Shown one piece after another: positions 1 to 6,208 of a stretch of 10,907 nucleotides of DNA (positions are counted from its first letter, which is position 1; every line of letters starts with the position of its first letter). This DNA comes from JBBSQE01 sp038258095. Its GTDB lineage: Bacteria > Actinomycetota > Thermoleophilia > Solirubrobacterales > 70-9. The notes under the pieces are model-generated. The model did no database searches. It had not been told where the DNA came from and saw only the letters and a program-made list of their open reading frames with translations. The DNA lies in contig JBBSQE010000104.1 in NCBI GenBank assembly GCA_038258095.1, positions 1 through 10,907 of the forward strand, written 5' to 3'. The translations under genes were made by a program, and so were the position numbers.

Positions 1-360
1 GGTCGGGGGCGCTCCCGCCAGGAGCGACCGGTAGGCGAAGAACCCCGCGCCGGCGGCGACGAGCAGGAAGATCACGGCCTCGACGAAGAAGCCGAGCCAG
101 ATGTCACCCTCGAAGAAGAGGTCGTCAAGCAGCCAGGCGACGCCCTGCATGACCAGGATGAGGGCCAGGAAGGCGAACGCGCCGGCGACGATGCCGACGG
201 CGGAGCCCTTGACGAGCTTCGTGACCTTCTCCGAGATCTCGGTCTTCGCGAGCTCGATCTCCTCGCGGACGAGAGCCGACGCCTTCTCGGAGACCTCGGC
301 GACGAGCTCCCCGACGGGGCGGTCGGACGGATCGGGTGTGGGTGGGGGCTGGTAGGACAC
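1..360 (-). CDS. Holin-like membrane protein (phage holin family, Phage_holin_3_6-like), 3' end cut by the window
   Basis: The visible 120 residues start with a proline-rich, polar tail (SYQPPPTPDPSD). An amphipathic charged helix follows (GELVAEVSEKASALVREEIELAKTEI). Two hydrophobic segments come next, around residues 52-68 (GIVAGAFAFLALILVMQG) and 86-108 (GFFVEAVIFLLVAAGAGFFAY), separated by a short acidic turn. This charged-helix-plus-two-TM plan is typical of the actinobacterial holin-like family, which is chromosomal, is not evidence of a prophage, and has no settled function. The start is a GTG at 358-360, since no other start precedes the conserved helix, but its ribosome site is weak. 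It begins five bases after the stop of the 44-residue membrane protein, so the two are very probably cotranscribed. The C-terminus lies beyond position 1. Confidence 0.8.
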   Translation of the reverse strand, partial: MSYQPPPTPDPSDRPVGELVAEVSEKASALVREEIELAKTEISEKVTKLVKGSAVGIVAGAFAFLALILVMQGVAWLLDDLFFEGDIWLGFFVEAVIFLLVAAGAGFFAYRSLLAGAPPT

Positions 361-365
361 GGCGC

Positions 366-500
366 TCAGTCGGGCGGATCTTCGTCGAAGATCCGCCGGT
401 AGAGGATCGAGGCCACCCAGGCGGCGAGGATGCTCGCGGCTGCGCCGGTGGCGGCGAGCATGCCGCTCCAGGCGAGACGCTTGACGATGTCGTTGCTCAT
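366..500 (-). CDS. Small single-pass membrane protein, 44 residues (DUF4235-like)
   Basis: The protein is 44 residues. A short basic N-terminus (MSNDIVKRLAW) leads into one hydrophobic segment at about residues 12-34 (GMLAATGAAASILAAWVAS), followed by a basic-acidic tail ending YRRIFDEDPPD. The ATG at 498-500 is chosen because GGGAAGG lies about ten bases upstream. A longer in-frame reading from 569 would run into the TetR gene and has no such site. The pattern (one or two short TM stretches plus an EDPPD-like C-terminus) resembles small DUF4235-type proteins often found beside holin-like genes in actinobacteria. That likeness is from memory of the family, not a search. It probably sits in the cytoplasmic membrane; function is unknown. 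Confidence 0.6.
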   Translation of the reverse strand: MSNDIVKRLAWSGMLAATGAAASILAAWVASILYRRIFDEDPPD

Positions 501-549
501 AGGTGTGACCCTTCCCGTTTGGAGCGTCCGAGTAAACCATCTCGGGACA

Positions 550-1176
550 TCACGCAATCTCCAAGCCATCGCAGATCATCTCGACGACCATCGTCTTCGC
601 TCGCTCGTAGTCCGCGTCGGAGGCGGGGATGAGCTCGAAGATCCATCCCGAGAGAAGCTGTTCGATCGCGCCGTAGAAGGACATCGAGGCGAAGATCGGG
701 GCGATGTCGGTCCGGAACACACCATCCTCCTGTCCCTTGGCGACGATCCTCGCGATCGACTCGTAGGCGTGGCGGATCTCGGGGAGGTGCGTGCGGCCGA
801 AGGAGTTGGCGGCGCGGGTCACCTCGACGATGATCACCTTCATCAGGTCGGGCTCGCGGCGGTAGGACTCGATGATGAACCCCGCCACGCGCTCGAGCTT
901 CGACCGCGGCGGGATCGAGTTGTCGCGGTCGACCTCGTCGATCGCCGCGAGAAGCAGCGACCAACGCTCCGTGAACAGCTCGTTCAGCACGCGATCCTTC
1001 GACTTGAAGTAGTGGTAGACGAGGCCGTATGCGACGCCCGCCTCGTCGGCGATGTCGGAGACCCGGGTGGCGTGAAACCCCTGGCGGGCGAAGACGCAGA
1101 TAGCGGCATCGAGGATCTGGCGCCGCTTGTCGGCGGCGGGAGCCTTCAGGTTGACGGGCTCGGCGTCAGGGCTCAC
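550..1176 (-). CDS. TetR/AcrR-family transcriptional regulator
   Basis: The protein is 208 residues, the usual TetR size. The N-terminal DNA-binding domain is clear: KRRQILDAAICVFARQGF (about 17-34), then the helix-turn-helix (VSDIADEAGVAYGLVYHYFKSKD, about 39-61). The C-terminal ligand and dimer domain (about 65-208) has the FIIESYRREPDLMKVIIVE and FYGAIEQLLSGW stretches seen in FadR/AcrR-like regulators of lipid or acyl-CoA metabolism. The GTG start at 1174-1176 overlaps the nitrilase stop in a GTGA tetranucleotide, which suggests translational coupling. A perfect inverted repeat of TetR-operator type lies upstream of the two-gene unit (2042-2057), so negative autoregulation of the nitrilase-tetR operon is the natural inference. 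The ligand is unknown. Confidence 0.9.
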   Translation of the reverse strand: MSPDAEPVNLKAPAADKRRQILDAAICVFARQGFHATRVSDIADEAGVAYGLVYHYFKSKDRVLNELFTERWSLLLAAIDEVDRDNSIPPRSKLERVAGFIIESYRREPDLMKVIIVEVTRAANSFGRTHLPEIRHAYESIARIVAKGQEDGVFRTDIAPIFASMSFYGAIEQLLSGWIFELIPASDADYERAKTMVVEMICDGLEIA

Positions 1177-1976
1177 GCGTAGACCTCCGGCCGGCGGTTG
1201 GCCAGCGACGGCAGCTCCTCGCGAACCCTCGCCATCGCGGCGAAGTCGAGGTCCGCGGCCACGAAGCACTCCTCGTCGGGCGCCGATGCGATCACGGTCC
1301 CCCATGGATCGACGATCGCCGAGTGGCCATACGAGTCGTAGTGGGGAGGCGCGGTGCCGATCTGGTTGGGGGCGAGGACGAAGAGCTGGTTCTCGATCGC
1401 TCGCGCGCGGAGCAGGATCTCCCAGTGGTCACGCCCGGTCGTCGACGTGAAAGCGGACGGGATGGTGACGAGCTGCGCTCCGCGAACGGCGAGGACGCGG
1501 TAGAGCTCGGGGAACCGGAGGTCGTAACAGACGCTCAGGCCGCAGACGATGCCGCCGAGCGGGGCGCTGACGATCTCGTCACCGGGCCGCTCTGACTCGG
1601 ACTCGCGGTAGGCGACTCCCCCGACGTCCACGTCGAACATGTGGATCTTGCGGTAGACGGCGATGTCTTCCCCGCCGGGGCCGACGAGGACCGATGTGTT
1701 CGACGCCCTGGGATCGCCGGTGCGCTCGGGGATGCTGCCGGCGAGCAGGTGAATGCCGAGCTCTGCCGCCCAATCGCGGGCGGCGCTGAGGCTCGGACCG
1801 TCCAGGGGTTCGGCTCCGGCGATGAGCTTCTCCGAGGAGCCGAGGAGATTCCACTTCTCGGGCAGCACGACGACATCGGCGCCGTCGTCGGCGGCGGCGC
1901 GAACCAGCCGCTCGGCGACCTCGAGGTTGCGAGCCACTTCTGCGGTCGAGTTGAGCTGTACCGCGGCTGCGCGCAA
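1173..1976 (-). CDS. Carbon-nitrogen hydrolase (nitrilase superfamily, Nit1/omega-amidase-like)
   Basis: The protein is 267 residues, the usual length for this branch. The Glu-Lys-Cys catalytic triad is visible: E40 in VVLPEKWN, K110 in YRKIHMFDVD and C150 in CGLSVCYDLRFPELYR. HWEILLRARAIENQLFV and YGHSAIVDPWG, also family signatures, follow. The KIHxFDVD, YRES and LRARAIENQ motifs fit the Nit1/Nit2-like group that hydrolyses small amides such as deaminated glutathione or alpha-keto acid amides. The exact substrate cannot be read from the sequence. The start is a TTG at 1974-1976, chosen because AGGAG sits seven bases upstream and no better start exists. It is first in the operon with tetR, and a TetR-type operator and a -10 box lie upstream. 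The enzyme is presumably cytoplasmic. Confidence 0.9.
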   Translation of the reverse strand: MRAAAVQLNSTAEVARNLEVAERLVRAAADDGADVVVLPEKWNLLGSSEKLIAGAEPLDGPSLSAARDWAAELGIHLLAGSIPERTGDPRASNTSVLVGPGGEDIAVYRKIHMFDVDVGGVAYRESESERPGDEIVSAPLGGIVCGLSVCYDLRFPELYRVLAVRGAQLVTIPSAFTSTTGRDHWEILLRARAIENQLFVLAPNQIGTAPPHYDSYGHSAIVDPWGTVIASAPDEECFVAADLDFAAMARVREELPSLANRRPEVYA

Positions 1977-2041
1977 CGTTCTCCTCTCGTGCCGTTCGTC
2001 TTCCGTCTCCTGTGGGTCCGGAAGGCCGCTCAGCGGTGATT

Positions 2042-2057
2042 GACTGACCAGTCAGTC
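2042..2057. promoter_or_regulatory. Probable TetR-family operator (perfect palindrome)
   Basis: GACTGAC-CA-GTCAGTC is a perfect 7-bp inverted repeat with a two-base centre, the classic form of operators bound by FadR/AcrR-like TetR proteins. It lies between the divergent nitrilase-tetR operon and the MscS gene, about 65 bases upstream of the nitrilase start. It sits just downstream of a minus-strand -10 box, a position where bound repressor would block transcription initiation or escape. The regulator encoded in the adjacent operon is the obvious candidate to bind it. Confidence 0.75.
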
Positions 2058-2068
2058 GGCTGGGCCGC

Positions 2069-2074
2069 AGTATA
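2069..2074 (-). promoter_or_regulatory. Probable -10 box of the nitrilase-tetR promoter
   Basis: On the minus strand this reads TATACT, five of six matches to the sigma-70 -10 consensus. It would put the transcript start near 2062, inside or at the edge of the palindromic operator. No good -35 hexamer is seen at the normal distance; a TTCAGG lies 19 bases upstream. The predicted 5' leader is about 85 bases. Confidence 0.45.
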
Positions 2075-2106
2075 GGACCGGCATGGGGTGAGACCTGAAC
2101 GACGTG

Positions 2107-2188
2107 CGGGGGGCTGGTGCCCGTGAGTGTCGTCACAGACGCCCCCCGGAACCCGTGACATCCGGGGTCATTCTCGCTAGAAGGGGGG
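2107..2188 (+). promoter_or_regulatory. Structured leader of the MscS gene with two competing hairpins
   Basis: CGGGGGGC (2107-2114) and GCCCCCCG (2141-2148) form a perfect 8-bp stem. A smaller stem, GTGA/TCAC, sits inside its loop. A second run of six G (2183-2188) is the only ribosome-binding-like sequence before the ATG at 2190. The single C-run can pair with either G-run, so the two structures exclude each other: one leaves the start site free and the other hides it. This is a possible translational switch. I recognise no known riboswitch class. It could also be chance pairing of G-rich and C-rich DNA, or a terminator-like stem. Confidence 0.35.
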
Positions 2189-2189
2189 A

Positions 2190-3143
2190 ATGGCCCGATT
2201 TCGCAACCAGAGGCAGGCATCTGATGCCTACCGCCGCATGTTCGAGACCCGCACCGACGCCTGGCGCGAAGCCGGGTTGGGGGGCGAGGTCGAGCAACGC
2301 GACGTCAAGCGAGCTCGCGGGCAGCTGTTGCTGTTCAGCCTCCTGATCGCCGGCGTCCTCATCGTCTTCAGCCATCGCCGTGAGCTCTTCCCGGGTCTCG
2401 GGATGCCCGTCCGGGCCGCAACCGTCGGTGCCCTGGTGATCTTCGGGTGGGGATTCGCGATCGCGCTGGGCAGAGGGATGTCGCGAACGCTGTTCAGCCG
2501 CATGGACCCGGGCACCGCGGGCACGGTCGGCTTCGTAATCCGGCTCGCCACGATCATCGTCGTCTCCGTCGTCGCCCTGCGCATTGCCGGGCTCAACGCG
2601 AGGACGCTTGCGCTCGGAGGAGCATTCACCGCGGTCGTCCTCGGACTGGCGGCCCAGCAGACGCTCGGCAACCTCTTCGCCGGCATCGTCCTGCAGGGAA
2701 CCAGGCCCTTCCGGGTCGGCGAGCGCGTGAAGCTGGTCGGCGGGCCGATGGCCGGATCGGTCGAGGGGACGGTCAGCTCACTCGGCCTGTTCTACACGCA
2801 CTTCATCAAGGGCGCGGACCGGATGTACGTCCCCAACAGCGTCATCCTCAACCTCGCGGTCGTGCCGCTGCGCGAGCCGGACGGGGTCGAACTGAAGGCC
2901 CGCTTCGACGCCGGCACGAGCCCGGTCGAGATCCAGGGCCTGCTCACGCAGGCGATCACCGTGCCGACCCGCTACCCGCCGCACATCGCCCTCGAGGAGG
3001 TCGACCGCGACGAGACGGTCCTGCGCATCTCGGCGACGCCGGACGTCCCCTCGGAGGGCGGGAAGCTGGCCGAGCAGATTCTCGAGGTGGCGCGGTCAAA
3101 CGGGCGAATCAATGGCGACGCCGCGGGCGCAGACCGGAACTAG
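2190..3143 (+). CDS. MscS-family mechanosensitive ion channel
   Basis: The protein is 317 residues. A hydrophilic, charged N-terminus (1-44) is followed by hydrophobic segments at about 45-61, 73-93 and 114-134. The pore-lining helix comes next, with the family signature (ALGGAFTAVVLGLAAQQTLGN, about 141-161, then LFAGIVLQGTRPFRVGERVKL). The beta domain follows (VEGTVSSLGLFYTHF...MYVPNSVILN, 191-221), and then the cytoplasmic alpha/beta domain. It would sit in the inner membrane and release small solutes on osmotic downshock. A TAG just before the start rules out a longer protein. The GGGGGG immediately upstream of the ATG is close to it, so translation may be inefficient or controlled by the leader. 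It runs convergent to the SDR gene, and the stop codons overlap. Confidence 0.92.
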   Translation: MARFRNQRQASDAYRRMFETRTDAWREAGLGGEVEQRDVKRARGQLLLFSLLIAGVLIVFSHRRELFPGLGMPVRAATVGALVIFGWGFAIALGRGMSRTLFSRMDPGTAGTVGFVIRLATIIVVSVVALRIAGLNARTLALGGAFTAVVLGLAAQQTLGNLFAGIVLQGTRPFRVGERVKLVGGPMAGSVEGTVSSLGLFYTHFIKGADRMYVPNSVILNLAVVPLREPDGVELKARFDAGTSPVEIQGLLTQAITVPTRYPPHIALEEVDRDETVLRISATPDVPSEGGKLAEQILEVARSNGRINGDAAGADRN

Positions 3144-3985
3144 CCGGTGCCCGTCGTTCGGGCGACGATCACGTCGAAGATGCGGTCGGGGATGAACTTC
3201 TTCACGCGCGCCTGGATCTTCGCGTCGCGTCCGACCAGGTAGCGCTTCTTCGGCTTGCCGGCGGTCAGCGCATCCTCGATGACGTCAGCGACCACCTGTG
3301 GCTCGACCCCGCGGTCCCCGGTCTTCGTCATCGTCTTCCTCATCTTCTGGAGGCGGGACTCGTAGAGTTCGCGGCCGCGCGGTGAAAGCTTCTCGAGAAT
3401 CTCGTCGCCCTTGGCGTCGCCGCGGGCCCAAATGTCGGTGGCGACCGAGCCGGGCTCGACGATCACGACCTCGAGTCCCCACGGCCGCAGTTCCTGGCGC
3501 AGGCAGTCGCCCACGGCCTCCAGCCCGAACTTCGAAGCGTGGTAGGGGCCCATATAGGGGAAGGCGATGCGGCCGCCGATCGAGGTGATGAAGACGATCC
3601 GCCCCTTGCCGCGGCGCAACATCGGCAACATCGCCTGGGTGACCGCAACCTGAGCCGTGAGGTTGACGTCGATCTGGGCGCGGAACTCGTCCATCGGCAG
3701 GCACTCCAGCGGCCCCGGGATCGCGAGACCGGCGTTGTTGACGAGCCCGTCGAGGGCACCGCCCCCCAGCGCCTCCTCGATCTCCTCGGCGGCCGAGGCG
3801 ACCGCGGCATCGTCGGTGATGTCGAGCAGGACCACGGCGAATCGGTCCGATGTCTGAGTCCGCAGCGCCTTCGCATCCTTCTCCTTGCGAACGCCCGCGA
3901 ACACCCGCCAGCCGAGGGAGTCGAGGTGCAGTGCGGTGGCGCGGCCGATTCCCGACGAGGCGCCCGTGACGAGGACTGACTTCAC
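3140..3985 (-). CDS. Short-chain dehydrogenase/reductase (classical SDR)
   Basis: The protein is 281 residues when started at the GTG at 3983-3985. The cofactor motif TGASSGIG is at residues 7-14, LVNNAG at 81-86, and catalytic N108, S135, Y148 and K152 (YHASK) are all present. PGSVATDIW follows the active site. The N-terminal basic residue after the glycine-rich loop (R15) and VRK at 32-34 suggest a preference for NADP(H), which is inference. The C-terminal extension (about 235-281, ending in a basic stretch with KPKKRYLVGRDAK) is typical of SDRs acting on lipid or retinol-like substrates. The substrate is not predictable. The frame is open further upstream, but that stretch crosses the stem-loop and tRNA-like region and lacks SDR character. 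TAGGG lies roughly ten bases before the GTG. Confidence 0.9.
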   Translation of the reverse strand: MKSVLVTGASSGIGRATALHLDSLGWRVFAGVRKEKDAKALRTQTSDRFAVVLLDITDDAAVASAAEEIEEALGGGALDGLVNNAGLAIPGPLECLPMDEFRAQIDVNLTAQVAVTQAMLPMLRRGKGRIVFITSIGGRIAFPYMGPYHASKFGLEAVGDCLRQELRPWGLEVVIVEPGSVATDIWARGDAKGDEILEKLSPRGRELYESRLQKMRKTMTKTGDRGVEPQVVADVIEDALTAGKPKKRYLVGRDAKIQARVKKFIPDRIFDVIVARTTGTG

Positions 3986-4012
3986 CGGCTGAACCCTAGA
4001 CCCCGAGGCCCC

Positions 4013-4049
4013 ATTCCCCGCTGTCGATAGCAGTCCGCGTGCGGGGAAT
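4013..4049. terminator. Stem-loop between the SDR gene and the tRNA-like sequence
   Basis: ATTCCCCGC (4013-4021) and GCGGGGAAT (4041-4049) make a perfect 9-bp stem with a 19-base loop. There is no T-run on either side, so intrinsic termination is uncertain. It lies ten bases beyond the tRNA-like 3' end on the minus strand, where a tRNA terminator or processing structure would be expected. It also lies about 28 bases upstream of the SDR start, so it could instead belong to that promoter region. Confidence 0.4.
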
Positions 4050-4060
4050 TGTGGCTTCAG

Positions 4061-4148
4061 GGCGGAGCGGGAGGAGATTCGAACCCACGGTACGGCGGGC
4101 CCGCACAGATGCTTCCGTCTTTGGGGCATCCGGTCACCCTCACACCGG
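4061..4148 (-). other. tRNA-like 3' half, possibly a degenerate tRNA-Ser
   Basis: On the minus strand GTGGG-TTCGAAT-CTCCT (4088-4072) looks like a T-arm, with the invariant TTCGAAT loop. It is followed by CCGCTCC, G and CC, as in the 3' acceptor strand and discriminator G of tRNA-Ser. A long variable-arm-like stem (GTGCGG/CCGTAC, loop 4096-4100) precedes it, as in class II tRNAs. Upstream of that, GATGC/GCATC flanks a 13-base loop and CCGGT/ACCGG flanks a 9-base loop. The faults are serious. The T-stem has only three reasonable pairs, the putative anticodon loop is six bases too long with no U33, the 5' acceptor strand is missing at the expected distance, and the end reads CCC rather than CCA. 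A tRNA remnant is the best reading; a working tRNA is unlikely. Confidence 0.35.
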
Positions 4149-4191
4149 GGGCCTGGTCGCCCGCCGCTGGGCTAAGCCGGGAGGCGGGAGT

Positions 4192-4360
4192 GCGAAGGCT
4201 GAGAAGCTCAAGGGTCGGGTAGTAGGCTTGGGTCAGCTGTTCGCCGGGTTCTCACCGCCCCTCTCCACCCTCCGAGCCGTTCAGATTCTCAGAGGGGGAC
4301 GAGCAAGCGAGGCACCATCTCCGCTCCAGCGAAGGCTCTTGCCCGCCGGGAATCTCAAGG
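4192..4360. repeat. Imperfect direct repeat in the gene-free stretch before the universal stress gene
   Basis: The unit at 4192-4213 begins GCGAAGGCT and ends CTCAAGG. The unit at 4329-4360 has the same ends, with ten extra bases after GCGAAGGCT. Ignoring that insertion, 20 of 22 positions match. The 115 bases between the copies hold no gene I can recognise. The stretch from about 4150 to 4382 otherwise shows no coding region, no clear promoter and no RNA that I recognise. Confidence 0.5.
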
Positions 4361-4382
4361 TTTAGCCTTTTCTTTCGACCGG

Positions 4383-5258
4383 GTGCTCGTCGGCTACGAC
4401 GGCACCCCCGCGTCGGACGATGCCTTGGCGCTCGCCGACCACATCGCTCAACGCGCGGGCTCTGAGCTGACCGCCGTCGCCTGCCTCCCACGTCCCGGCG
4501 CGCTGCCGGCTGCGCGCCGGGGCCTGCTGAAAGAAGCAGCGGACCCCCTGTTCAGCCGAGCGCACAAGCAGATTCCGCGAGCGTCCTTCGAGACCATCGC
4601 AGTCGGGGACCCATCCCCCGTCCGGGCTCTGGGAGATGCCGCGTCGGAAATCGGGGCGAATCTCGTGGTGATCGGGTCCACCCATCGCGGACCCGTCGGT
4701 CGGGTCTACCCAGGAAGTGTCGGTGAGCGGCTTCTTCGGGACTCGACGGTTGCAGTCGCCGTCGCTCCCCACGACTACGCCTCCCACTTCCACGCGGATA
4801 TCGGGCTGATCGGAGTCGCCTATGCCGGGACGCCTGAGTCCCGCTTGGCACTGGAAGCGGCGAAGCGGCTCGCTCTCCGCGTCGATGCCCGCCTCCGGGT
4901 CATGACGGTCATCGACCGCAGTGCGCGGAGCAGCGGCCGACAAGCTCTTTCCTCTGAGGCGACGGAGGAGCTTGAACGGCATCTGAGCGAGGTCGAGCGA
5001 TTCCTCGGCCCAGAGGTAGACCGCGAGCTGAAGCTTCTCGACGGCGACCCCGCAGCAGCCCTGGCAACCCAGGGCGTCGAGACGGACATGCTGATCGTCG
5101 GTTCACGGGCCAACGGACCACTTGGTCGGATTGTCCGAGGCCGTGTTTCGAGCGAGCTGATGCGGACCGCCCCGTGTCCCTTGATCGTGGTGCCGCGGGC
5201 GGGATCCCCTGGGGGAGCCACGGGTCCCTCCTGGCTCGGCGGCGATCGGCTGCTCTGA
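4383..5258 (+). CDS. Universal stress protein with two UspA domains
   Basis: The protein is 291 residues, a tandem UspA fold. Domain 1 (about 1-132) opens with LVGYDGTPASDDAL and ends with the nucleotide-binding segment VVIGSTHRGPVGRVYPGS and VGERLLRDSTVAVAVAP. Domain 2 (about 140-274) opens with IGVAYAGTPESRLAL and ends with LIVGSRANGPLGRIVRG and CPLIVVPR. Both carry glycine loops consistent with ATP binding. Such proteins are cytoplasmic and accumulate in starvation, hypoxia or redox stress. The GTG at 4383 gives a short N-terminus. The frame stays open upstream and reads SFDRV, which resembles the usual FDRVLVGYDG beginning, but no start codon is visible there; the true start, or an old lesion, may be hidden. 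The alcohol dehydrogenase follows after four bases, so they formed an operon. Confidence 0.9.
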   Translation: MLVGYDGTPASDDALALADHIAQRAGSELTAVACLPRPGALPAARRGLLKEAADPLFSRAHKQIPRASFETIAVGDPSPVRALGDAASEIGANLVVIGSTHRGPVGRVYPGSVGERLLRDSTVAVAVAPHDYASHFHADIGLIGVAYAGTPESRLALEAAKRLALRVDARLRVMTVIDRSARSSGRQALSSEATEELERHLSEVERFLGPEVDRELKLLDGDPAAALATQGVETDMLIVGSRANGPLGRIVRGRVSSELMRTAPCPLIVVPRAGSPGGATGPSWLGGDRLL

Positions 5259-5262
5259 ACCA

Positions 5263-6208
5263 ATGCGAGCGATGATCTTCGAGGGCGTTGACAGGACCCT
5301 TCGCGAGGTCGACCAGCCAACTCCTACCGCGGGTGAAGGTCAGCTCCTGTTGAAGGTCGAGGCCTGCGGCATCTGCCGCACCGATCTTCATCTGATCGAT
5401 GGAGAGGTGGCGATCCGGGAGCCCCCACGAATCCTCAGTCACCAGATAGTCGGGCGGGTCGAGGGCGACGGCCGACGCGTTGGTGTGCCTTGGCTCGGCT
5501 GGACGTGCGGGGAGTGTCGCCAGTGCCTCGCCGGTCGGGAGAACCTCTGCGAGCGTGCAAGGTTCACGGGGTGCGACATCGACGGCGGTTTCGCCGAGTA
5601 CGCAGTCGCCGACGAACGCTTCTGCTTCCCGATCCCCGACTCATTTCCGGATGTCCAAGCAGCCCGCTCCTGTGCGCCGGCCTGATCGGCTACCGGTCAC
5701 TCCGCATGTGCGGGGACGTGGAGAGCTTGGGGATCTACGGCTTCGGGGCGGCGGCGCACATCGTCACGCAGGTAGCCGCCTCGCAGGGACGCAGGGTGTT
5801 GGCGTTCACCAGGCGGCGACATCGAGGGCCAGGAGTTCGCCCGCTCGATGGGCGCGGATTGGGCAGGTCCGTCGACGGAGTCCGGACCCGAGCCGCTCGA
5901 CGCGGCAATTATCTTCGCTCCAGTCGGGGATCTCGTTCCAGCTGCACTCCAGGCAGTACGCCCGGCAGGAACGGTGGTCTGTGGAGATGAGGCAGATCCC
6001 TGCGTTCTCCTACGACCTTCTATGGGGCGAGCGCATCGTTCGCTCGGTCGCCAAGCTGACCCGCCGTGACGCCGAGGAGTTTCTCGAGCTCGCTCCCGAG
6101 GTTCCGGTCCGGACCGAAGCGACGACGTATCGGCTCGACCAGGCCAACGACGCCCTCGACGATCTACGCAACGGCCACTTCTCGGGTGCCGGTGTCCTCG
6201 TTCCCTGA
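5263..6208 (+). pseudogene. Zinc-dependent alcohol dehydrogenase, broken by three frame changes
   Basis: The homology runs through three frames. Residues 1-137 or so carry the zinc sites: C38 in ACGICRTDLH, H60 in LSHQIVG, and the structural set C82, C85, C88 and C96. The frame then changes near 5661-5666, where one C seems lost from a C-run, and the original frame hits a stop at 5685. The second frame carries the cofactor fold (SLGIYGFGAAAHI) up to AFTR. A change near 5813-5816 (apparent loss of two bases at FTR-PGD) restores the first frame. A third lesion near 5984 removes about eight bases after GTVVCG. The last frame reads IPAFSYDLLWGERIVRS to GAGVLVP and ends at 6208. It is the second gene after the universal stress protein. 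Intact, it would be a medium-chain, zinc, NAD(P)-linked alcohol/aldehyde dehydrogenase; as it stands no full enzyme can be made. Confidence 0.85.

Noticed and set aside
1..500. Prophage lysis module, because of the holin-like protein
   Set aside because: No endolysin, integrase or structural phage gene is nearby, and this holin-like family is common on actinobacterial chromosomes.
430..1182. Long open frame on the plus strand opposite tetR
   Set aside because: It is an antisense shadow of a high-GC gene; the product is rich in Arg, Asp, Val and Gly with no domain pattern, while the minus strand encodes a clear TetR protein.
2040..2076. Plus-strand promoter with -35 TTGACT (2040-2045) and -10 TATAGG (2071-2076) for MscS
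   Set aside because: The spacer would be 25 bases, far from the usual 16-19, and TTGACT is part of the operator palindrome.
2447..3385. Long open frame overlapping MscS in another frame
   Set aside because: Arg/Ala/Gly/Pro-rich shadow that crosses the MscS stop into the antisense of SDR; no recognisable domain.
4061..4327. tRNA interrupted by a group I intron: the acceptor strand CCGCTCC (minus, 4070-4064) has a perfect 7-bp partner GGAGCGG (minus, 4327-4321) 260 bases away
   Set aside because: No D-arm follows the distant strand, and I find none of the conserved group I core elements (P7 and the guanosine-binding segment). A 7-bp match in this much sequence can be chance.
4300..4330. Fluoride riboswitch (minus strand GGAGATGGTGCC resembles its opening)
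   Set aside because: The second conserved block (CTGATGAC-like) and the pseudoknot are absent, and no fluoride exporter lies downstream.
4061..4380. tmRNA or selenocysteine tRNA on the minus strand
   Set aside because: The 3' end reads CTCCGCC rather than the tmRNA CTCCACCA type, no tag-peptide frame is evident, and there is no UCA anticodon loop of the selenocysteine kind.
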